From NCBI GenBank assembly GCA_022818135.1, contig JAFMSR010000002.1, forward strand, positions 25,402,268 to 25,466,267: a stretch of DNA of 64,000 nt, read 5' to 3'. The notes under the pieces were generated by a model. That model did no database searches. It was not told the origin of the DNA and saw nothing but the letters and a program-made list of their open reading frames with translations. The stretch is from Saxidomus purpurata (taxonomy: Eukaryota; Mollusca; Bivalvia; Venerida; Veneridae). Below are positions 57,088 through 64,000 of the stretch, in pieces. The position numbers and the translations under genes are program-made. Positions within the stretch are counted from its first letter, which is position 1. Each line of letters opens with the position of its first letter.

Positions 57088-58177
57088 TAGGGGGGACCGG
57101 GGTTGAATCAAAGTCACATGAAGTTTTGACCCCGCCCCCCTCCCCTCACAAAAGACATTTTTATAAAACACCCCGAACCGAATATCAAGCATTATGCATT
57201 ATGCTTGATAGTCGGTCCGGGGTGTTTTATGAAATTGACTGGTCAAAAATTCGTGTGACTAAGGGTTGAATGAGCCACGGGTTGATTGAGCCACCCCTTG
57301 CATCACCATGTGTTATCGCCATGGTAACATCGCAGACAGGATTTTTAGACGCGCCATTCTTCAAATAGAGGACTAACAAAGCTGTATGGCAGTCAGCGAA
57401 GAAATGTAGATTCAATGTCAAAATAACATTTCCGGTACCTCTGAGTAAATGTTCGTATATTTGATCAATTTCTAATTTTTACATCGTTCAAGATATAACT
57501 GATTCAACTAGATCTACTATATACGCTGCACTGGCTTCGTAGATATATTTTAGGGAAATAACGACGTTTTAAACAAAGTCTCTACCATATAGTAAGACAA
57601 GTAGGAATAGGGCTGGTTGAGCCACTTGAACCCGGCACTCGTATGAACTACTATTTCCTATTGTTTGTTCTAATTTATAAGACTAAGTAGCAATTCGCCG
57701 TATTTCCATAGAAACCCCTATTTCTAGTGTTTGCAAGTACTTACCAGTTCATGCATATCGAGTGCGGTGACCGGACTCTGGTCTCATTCACGAGAAATGG
57801 GTACATGCTACTTACACCTAGGCACACATTTGCGCACATGCACGCATTATATATACGCTCACACGCGTGACTACGTACGGCCGCCCATACACTTCAACTT
57901 AATATTATAATGAAGGGATCATCGAAGTCGCTGGCTCAACTTACCCCTTAAGATGGTTCAACCAGCCCTTGAGCGGGGTTAATTGGGCCATTTTCTTCAG
58001 TCGCCTTCAGATGCTGATTTATAAAGTCACTGCACATGATATTGCATTAAATATTGCTTAAATGTTGAGAATTTGTTATTCTCTTTATATCACGCGTCTG
58101 CGAATTGATCAAATTGTTCTAAACCAAAAATAAAACAAGATGTAGAAAAATGGCTCATTCAACCCCGGTCTCCCCTA
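57088..58177. mobile_element. 1.1-kb inverted-repeat element (outer), split by a nested insertion
   Basis: The ends TAGGGGGGACCGGGGTTGAA(T) and its complement ATTCAACCCCGGTCTCCCCT(A) are inverted repeats of about 27 bp once the nested insertion is ignored. Inside, TTGAGCCA phrases recur (57290, 57615). No transposase frame seen. Confidence 0.65.
57109..57262. mobile_element. 154-bp foldback MITE nested in the outer element, 9-bp target duplication
   Basis: CAAAGTCACATGAAGTTTTG at the left pairs with AAAAATTCGTGTGACTAA at the right. A second stem CACCCCGAACCG...CGGTCCGGGGTG lies inside. GGGTTGAAT is duplicated exactly at 57100-57108 and 57263-57271, and removing one copy plus the insert rejoins the outer terminal repeat. 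A 9-bp duplication would suit a Mutator-like element (inference). Confidence 0.8.
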
Positions 58178-58247
58178 CCTGTCCTTACTTTCTTGTTTTT
58201 TTTTCTAGTACAGGGCATCACTCGAAAAGTAGTGAAGGGAATCAATT

Positions 58248-58320
58248 GATACTTCATGTATTGACAGAGGACAATGACAGTCTGAAAGTGTAATTCGCAA
58301 GAACCATAACTCTAGCTTCA
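58248..58320. repeat. Direct repeat flanking the 57.1-58.2 kb foldback, right copy
   Basis: ATTGATACTTCATGTATTGA, GAGGACAATGAC, AAGAACCATAACTCTAGCTT; see the left copy at 56999-57070. Confidence 0.55.
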
Positions 58321-58340
58321 TAACGTTACTACTCTTAGTT

Positions 58341-59400
58341 CTACCTACCTACATGGGCTGAAGACCGTTGTAAGATGTGCTTGTAATGGCCTGTTATAAT
58401 ACTTATAAAAAATATAACGTGTACTTTGTGTGTGCGCGCTTGTCTGTTCTTCCATTTTCCGTTGAGAGCACTTTTGAATGAATTTAATTTTATGTCACAG
58501 TCCACGCAATCCGTCGGCAACGAGTTCCAATTATTCACAGCACGTTTGGAGAAAACATTGTGCCTGAAAGTCTGCAGCGTGATTTTTTCAGTTTCTGGTT
58601 GTGGCCTCCGGTTTTATTGTTTACTGATTTTTGTAAAGCACTACAGTATCGGTTTCCTAAATACGATTTTAAACAGTTCAATTACATCACTGATTTCTCT
58701 GCGATAGTTCAGTGTTGGCACTGAGCCCAAGGGTATTAAACGGTCGTCATACGATAGATTTTTTTTATCTCTTTCGTTAGTTTTGTTGCCCGTCTCTGAA
58801 GATTCTCGATTAACTATAATATTATGTACTTTAATAATTGTTATATTTTAAGAATGGAGACCAAATCATATAGCCGTATTCCAGGTGTGTTCGGATCAGC
58901 GTTTTATACAACCGTAGAAACATGTCTCTTTCCGTGAATGAAAACGTTCGTTTTGTGACCCAATGATAGTCCTAGTATTGGTTTTATTCGCCGAATTTAA
59001 AATGTGCTTGCTAAATTTCAATTCATTGTTAAATGTCTTTCTCGTCAGAAATAACTGTTGCTGATCCATATCACAACATGTTATATTCGATTTGGTGTCA
59101 TCGGCAAATATTTATCGATTTGTTGACTACGTCCGGTAAACCATTCCTGAAAATCAAGAAAATAAAGCCGGTCCCAATATGCTACCTTGAGGTACACCGC
59201 TTACTACATCAGCCCACTCGGATGATTCAACGTCAGTCATATGAACGCACTGCTGACCATTTTAAGGGAAATCTAGCAGATTGCCCCCGATACCGTAGGC
59301 TTGAAGTTTACTGAGAAAACGTTCGAATGGCACAGTATCGAACTCTAGGTAAATAACGTCAATATTCGTCCACAATTCAATCACCTACAAGAGTTGAGTT
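58341..59400 (-). pseudogene. Dead non-LTR retrotransposon, reverse transcriptase 3' part
   Basis: On the minus strand, in shifting frames, the RT signature appears: SGVPQGSILGPALF (codons around 59150-59200), then IFADDTK (about 59093-59112, the [FY]ADD catalytic motif), an SxNxxN-like NELKFSKHILN stretch, and the C-terminal RAVNNWNSLPTDCVDCDIKL typical of CR1/L2/Jockey-like elements. Stops and frameshifts interrupt it (for example right after PALFS), and no 5' part is present, so this is a 5'-truncated dead copy. Clade not determined. Confidence 0.85.
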
Positions 59401-60023
59401 ACACAAGAATGTCAACCCATTAAACCGTGTTGGTGTACAGAGAACTGATTTTAGCTATTGATTACATGAGATTGTTGACGTTAAGATTCACCGGTAGATA
59501 CGCAGAATAATGTTTTCATATACTCTGTACGATCTTATTATTGCAAAATATTCATTCCATACTCATTATTATTAATCAACTTTACAATATTACACTCTGT
59601 ATTAGATCAATTGCACACATGATATGAAACAGGTAGAGCTAATACAAAGCATAACTGAGCCAATATGAGAAAAGCAGGGCCAATACGAGAAAAGCAGGGC
59701 CAATATGGAATTCAAGCATTCTGATTGGTTTAAAAGAGAGGGCCAATACGGAGAAGTCACTTCCGTTAGATTTTTAAACGACGCCATTTTGGTTTTAGAC
59801 TCATGCTGATATCGAAACATAACTGTAAAATTTTTATTTTTGAAATAAACATAGGGTTATGGGTATTCATTTTCTTAGTTAGATCATTTTCTATCAATCC
59901 ATAACAGTTTTGAAGTAAAATTCGAGAAAAACTTGATTTTCATTTTTTCATCCCCCTCCTGTATATTTATTTCTTCTTACTTGTGTGAAAATGCGATTCA
60001 AACGGTGAGAAAATAAATCTTAT
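59401..60023. other. Intergenic, minor repeats
   Basis: Contains GGGCCAATACGAGAAAAGCA-type repeats at 59668-59710 resembling the arms of the 60.2 kb palindrome. No gene seen. Confidence 0.45.
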
Positions 60024-60032
60024 ATGTCCATT

Positions 60033-60148
60033 GAGTTGTGGATAAGGAAATCTCACCCTCGGGTTGAGATACGTCCAAAAAAACTCGGCAGAGCCTCATT
60101 TTTGTGACGTATCTCAACCCTTGGGTGGGATTTCCTTATCCACAACTC
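60033..60148. repeat. Palindromic foldback with CTCGGCAGAGCCTC centre, copy 3
   Basis: Arms GAGTTGTGGATAAGGAAATC / GATTTCCTTATCCACAACTC (right arm has GGATTTCC), TCACCCTCGGGTTGAGATAC / GTATCTCAACCCTTGGGTGG; the centre at 60084-60097 is the reverse complement of the centre in copies 1 and 2. The arms are unrelated to those copies. Confidence 0.8.
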
Positions 60149-60206
60149 ATGAACATGTTAGCTTGTTTATTTAGCCAATATTGTAAAGTTGAATAATAAA
60201 ATTATC

Positions 60207-60333
60207 ATTAATCAAGTGATTTCATATTGGCCTTGTTATTTGTCCTCGGATAGTCGTATTGGCCCTCGGCCTTCGGCCAATACGACCACCCTCGGACAAA
60301 TAACAAGGCCAATATGAAATCACTTGATTAATA
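60207..60333. repeat. Near-perfect 127-bp palindrome
   Basis: Left arm TTAATCAAGTGATTTCATAT, TGGCCTTGTTATTTGTCC; right arm GGACAAATAACAAGGCCAAT, ATGAAATCACTTGATTAA. About 60-bp arms with very few mismatches around GGCCCTCGGCCTTCGGCC. Confidence 0.85.
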
Positions 60334-60360
60334 ACATTATATTATTATTACATGTATTAT

Positions 60361-60428
60361 GCTGCTGTTGGTACTGCTGTTGCTGCTGCTGCTGATGATG
60401 ATGATGATTATTATTATTACTACTACTA
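60361..60428. repeat. Compound trinucleotide microsatellite
   Basis: (GCT)n, (GAT)n, (ATT)n and (ACT)n in succession. Confidence 0.85.
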
Positions 60429-61291
60429 TCGAACTATAGATTTCTGACCAACATTAGTTCCATTGTTTGCAATTTTTGCTACGAAGACTGTCAACCCCCA
60501 TCCCGTTTAACTGAGTACAAATTATGCAATCACTACTAACACGGGCTTTGTTCGTTTAGGTGGAAACTGCAGTCAGTAGAGGAACATCTAGAGGATAATA
60601 ATGAATTTGGCACTTTAATTCTAAACCACTGTAATTCTAGCAAAAAAAGTAAATTGGAGTATTTTTGATGAATGAACTGTAAATTTAGAATAATGAATGG
60701 GAGACGTAAAAGATGTTTGTGAACAAAGATGTTAACCATCATTGCATAAAAGACACATCATGCGTTCACACAAAAAAGAGATTAGAATATCCAGGCAACG
60801 TAACTACATGTATGTAGAGGACGGCTGGTCGTAAATGGATTACGGAGGGAAGTCTTCTGCGCCACTTTCAAGTTATCATAACCTTACTGTAAAGAAAATA
60901 TTTACCGCAGTTATTTCCGAATTGTTAATGTCCATCCTCATTTGTTTAAAGACAGTTAAACAACGAGAAAGTCTATCTATAGCATATGATATGGTTTGAT
61001 AGATAAATTAATTCAGTAATAAGAATGCATTCAAGTGCAACGTAAACATTTATCAGTCTTTTCGGATAAAGCAACATCTTACAGATAAATAAATGTAACC
61101 AAGTACAATGTAGAATTAAATTAGGTGAAAACAGTTTGAGATATAAGTTGAAAAGTTTTAAATACTTGTGCATACACATCAATTAACTTCTCAATTGGCA
61201 ACCAGGGGCGTTACCTCTAAAATTCTAAATAATTATTATAACCTATATAGATCAGGAAACGAATGTCGTTTTAAGACGCACACTGTGCATA

Positions 61292-61615
61292 TTGTACATG
61301 TATTTAATAGAGGACACAGAAACCGAGTGGACCGTTCGTAAGATATGGTTTAGGTCCAAACTCCGGAGCATAGCGTCCAGCCTGCCCGAGCCATCACAAT
61401 ATATTTCCTATGATCAGAAGATTCGGGGTTCAGATTGTATTTATGCCATTGATGACAGGGAATTTGGTAAATACTGCCGACATTCTTTTAGCCTTCAGTC
61501 TTTACTTGATATGACTTTGGAATCCAAGCCCCGTGTCCAGGTACTGCGGATCCAAATACTCCGTGCTATTGCAATCTCGCCTCCCAACTTGCAAGTCTAT
61601 CACACCGTTACGTAG
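61292..61615 (+). other. Unrecognised 107-codon open frame
   Basis: An ATG-started frame with more GC and more even codon use than its surroundings (contains SLPEPSQYISYDQKIRGSDC; ends SPPNLQVYHTVT). The C-terminus faintly recalls a SOCS-box-like L...PP.L..Y ending, but the LCR core is missing. It could be a terminal exon (possible acceptor TTTAATAG at 61301-61308) or chance. No function is assigned. Confidence 0.25.
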
Positions 61616-61699
61616 AAATGTTTTATTCAGTGTCAAACTTAATTCAGTAGTGATGGTATAAACAAAAAGAATGCAAATTGTGTAATTTTCGCCTCAGTA

Positions 61700-61705
61700 T
61701 TTATT
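61700..61705 (-). terminator. Poly(A) signal of the unrecognised gene
   Basis: AATAAA on the minus strand, 64 nt past the TAG at 61769. A second one lies at 61622-61627. Confidence 0.55.
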
Positions 61706-61768
61706 TTTTGGCGAAATGATCACTTATGAGAAAAAGTACAAAATTACAAAAACAGTTGTTGCACTTCA

Positions 61769-61813
61769 CTATTCTATTTTGTTGTTGTCCAAAAGGCGAC
61801 CTTGGCTTCTAAT
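61769..61813 (-). CDS. Unrecognised gene, terminal exon
   Basis: Acceptor TTTATTTTCAG, 14 codons IRSQGRLLDNNKIE and TAG, then 3' UTR. Confidence 0.68.
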   Translation of the reverse strand: MRSQGRLLDNNKIE

Positions 61814-63292
61814 CTGAAAATAAAGAAACAAGTGGTAGAGTCGTTGCACCTAGTCGTGTTATTTCATGCACGTTTAAACTGTAGTTCAGTTGTGTACTGC
61901 GACAGGCTGGTTCCTAAGAAGGACCGGTACTAAAGACACTCGTCCTTCGTAAAAAAATACCAACTGTTTCACGTAAATAGTCAGCTTTTGGGACTCGAAC
62001 CAATAACCATCAACCAGTTAGAGGTTAGAGGATTCAAATTCACCAGCCTGGTATTCGGCTACCAACACGGGCGATACCAAGGGCATGTGGTTTGTATTTT
62101 CAGTGACATGGTGAATAAGTAACTCATTATTGGCACGCCCACATGATCTCTCTTGTGTCTTTTGTATCGGTCACCTATATTGGAAGCCGGGGATAGGGGT
62201 CCATAGTCAGTGAGCAATTTATAAACACCTGGGCATGTTATGTTTATCAAGGTAAGATTTTGCGTATATAGGTCCGCTTTGTTCGTATATACCAAATGCT
62301 GATTTTCGAAAAGTGCAGTCCAATTATATATTAGTACTTATATCGTAAAACGTTACCCTTTTTTCAATATCTGTTCCATTCAAGATGCTGTTTTCATACT
62401 TCGGCTTTTCAATCCATTCTTTCTGACATGGCACGTTCTATCATAAGAGAACAGTACAACTATAATAATAATAAAAAAATTAATAATTAATAAATTCTTT
62501 ATTTAAGGAAGGTAAGACATGTAAAGAAATATGAACGAATATTCATATGACTTAGTTTAAACATGGCCTTCTGAAAAAGAAAACATGGAAAGTACATAAA
62601 GAAAACTTAAATTTCAACTATACCTTACTCAGTTATACACCATTCAGTATGACCATCACTCAATAATTCATGACATTTGAACTCCATATACAGTCAAACC
62701 TATGTTAAAGACCGCTAGTACTAGTAGTAAAACAAATAAGGAGGGAAAGAGAAGATGTCATTTAAGAACTCATGTAAACGTAGTAAAGGTGTTAATGATG
62801 ACCTTAATCATACATGTTAATCATTTTTTCCAGCGAGTGACATTTCAAATGTCTACATAATTATAACTGTACAGAAAACTCTGTCTTTGATAACTGTTTC
62901 TCATCAAACACAATGTTGTGAATGTTGTCCATAAAGATTGTGTCTAGTATGTTATATAAATAACTAATAACAACTGATCGAGTAAAAAAATAATCATAGC
63001 TTTACAGCTAAAGGGCAATAACTCTGTCAACTCGATCAGCACTATACGTGTACATAGCTTCTCAAAGTTAAGATAATTATAGTTAATATGAGTTTTGCTG
63101 AATGAAAATGTTGCTTTCCTGTATGCATTTATTGTACTTAATGATCGTTAGAAAAAAATACATTGACGAATACCTGTATCTTATATATAAATCCATCTAT
63201 TTATTGTACGACTTACCTCAACTAGTCCAAACTTGTATGTACGGCATGTCTCCCTGTACAACCGATGTGAACATTTAGAGATGTCTTCTTCA
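61769..63292 (-). CDS. Unrecognised gene, 3' end (three firm exons)
   Basis: Exons 63292-63217, 62437-62357 and 61813-61769 (5' to 3') have good acceptors (TTATTTTCACAG, TATGATAG, TTTATTTTCAG) and donors (GTAAGT, GTAACG), matching phases, and join to 66 codons plus TAG. The protein reads EEDISKCSHRLYRETCRTYK, FGLVENVPCQKEWIEKPKYE, then NSILNGTDIEKRIRSQGRLL and DNNKIE. It is charged and soluble, with three cysteines. Only one frame of the first exon is open. AATAAA lies 64 nt after the stop. I do not recognise the family. The gene runs in the same direction as CLCN7, with its stop about 5.6 kb upstream of the CLCN7 ATG. Confidence 0.7.
61985..62066 (-). repeat. tRNA-derived SINE head (minus strand)
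   Basis: Minus strand has A-box-like TAGCCGAATAC and B-box GGTTCGAGTCCC about 50 bp apart. It lies in the last intron of the unrecognised gene; not an intact tRNA. Confidence 0.5.
62357..62437 (-). CDS. Unrecognised gene, penultimate exon
   Basis: 81 nt, 27 codons, phase 0 at both ends: NVPCQKEWIEKPKYENSILN then GTDIEKR. Confidence 0.7.
63217..63292 (-). CDS. Unrecognised gene, internal exon
   Basis: 76 nt, enters in phase 2 and leaves in phase 0 at GAG|GTAAGT. Both other frames contain stops. Confidence 0.72.
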
Positions 63293-63350
63293 CTGTGAAA
63301 ATAACACAAAGAATATAGGATCGGGCGAATTATCAATTGACAAGACTCAC

Positions 63351-63420
63351 ACTCGGAATGGCGTTCGCCTTTTCAAACTTGTCTCTCGAGAAGTAGAAGG
63401 CAAGTTTGATTCTCTATTAT
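63351..63420 (-). CDS. Possible upstream exon of the unrecognised gene
   Basis: Donor GTGAGT at 63350-63345 follows a frame reading NLPSTSRETSLKRRTPFR that ends in phase 2, exactly what the 63292 exon needs (V at the junction). The acceptor is unclear (TGATAATAG near 63407 or further up), so the 5' boundary is tentative. Confidence 0.35.
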
Positions 63421-64000
63421 CATTGAGTTTACGAAAATTGCTCAGGTGAGTAAGTTATTTTAAAGTCTAATTGTCACTAAAAATACGATATTTCTTCTTG
63501 TCATTTTTAGTAATAGTCTATTTTTAATGAAATTAACATGTTGAATGAAAAAAATGTTGTATAATACTAAATGCAAGTCAGATATAGTGGAAAAATCATT
63601 TAAGTACGACTCAAGAACTTTCAGAATTTACTTATATGAATTAATTGCTATAGAACAACATTCCCTGTACAAACACTGACAAGTGTATATAAATGTAATA
63701 AATGGGTAAATACGATTCTGAAAAACTTGAATTCTTTAAATGAATAAACATCAAAGGGGCTGATAGTGTTGAAATAAGTTGAGGATTATTACTGAGTAAT
63801 TACTTAAGTATTTTGGTGAAATCGGGGCCTGGACTTCATACTGTCTAAACTTTGTAAAAATAATGCTTATATACATAAAAGGAATTGCAATGATACCGCG
63901 TATGAAGAATTTTGAGTTTCTGTGTTTGAGACAGAGATAAAATGCTACAGAATGTATGCCCCGTATTTTATCCTCTGACCTACTTTGGCAAGGGAGATCT
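63421..64000. other. Right edge, nothing firm
   Basis: AT-rich. A + strand donor-like CTCAG|GTGAGTAAG at about 63445 follows sequence with stops. No exon is called here. Confidence 0.4.

Noticed and set aside
59033..59314. 93-codon plus-strand frame
   Set aside because: It is the antisense of the dead retrotransposon reverse transcriptase.
63370..63445. Plus-strand first exon with donor GTGAGTAAG
   Set aside because: The frame from ATGGCGTTCGCC stops after 12 codons; the minus-strand reading joins in phase to the next exon and is preferred.

Overview
This window is genomic DNA from an animal, most likely a bivalve mollusc and probably a clam-like species. The evidence is AT-rich sequence, spliced genes with GT-AG introns, and dense copies of interspersed repeats built from tandem units of about 110-180 bp with Cv/'pearl'-like architecture, of the kind known from oysters and clams. 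The organism is an inference; the repeats are seen directly. No bacterial, phage or CRISPR content is present.

Three protein genes are supported. (1) On the + strand, 724-16458, the last six coding exons of an Axin orthologue: the beta-catenin-binding segment, a histidine-rich run, the QWI-type motif and the C-terminal DIX domain. The 5' exons (RGS domain etc.) lie left of the window. (2) On the - strand, 56153 down to 35152, a complete 22-exon ClC-7-type lysosomal chloride/proton exchanger gene (CLCN7 orthologue). The joined exons give 786 codons with every phase consistent, including an N-terminal dileucine motif, the gating and proton glutamates and two CBS domains. (3) On the - strand at about 63420-61769, the last three (perhaps four) exons of a gene I do not recognise, followed by a well-placed AATAAA.

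Layout: 1-723 intron; 724-16458 Axin 3' half with a 12.4 kb intron holding two pearl-like elements (1.5-3.9 kb), a 1.29 kb inverted-repeat element filled with a palindromic minisatellite (8.45-9.74 kb), and a 20-bp minisatellite (13.4 kb). 16.5-35.1 kb is the tail-to-tail interval between Axin and CLCN7. It contains the Axin 3' UTR, MITEs, tRNA-derived SINEs and several tandem-unit elements. 35.2-56.2 kb is CLCN7, whose introns hold foldback elements, a near-perfect 30-bp minisatellite (41.67-42.15 kb) and SINEs. 56.2-61.7 kb is the CLCN7 upstream region, with a CACGTG palindrome just 5' of the start codon, nested foldback elements, a dead non-LTR retrotransposon and large palindromes. 61.7-63.4 kb is the third gene.

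Axin (Wnt scaffold) and ClC-7 (lysosomal ion exchange) have no direct shared pathway that I can assert, but their human orthologues AXIN1 and CLCN7 both lie at 16p13.3, so the linkage may be ancient. The most interesting non-genic signals are the dispersed palindromes sharing a 14-bp centre but with different arms, the clean nested insertion with a 9-bp duplication, the minisatellite-filled inverted-repeat element with a perfect 6-bp duplication, and nuclear-receptor-like AGGTCAAGGTCA motifs arrayed in several unrelated repeat families.
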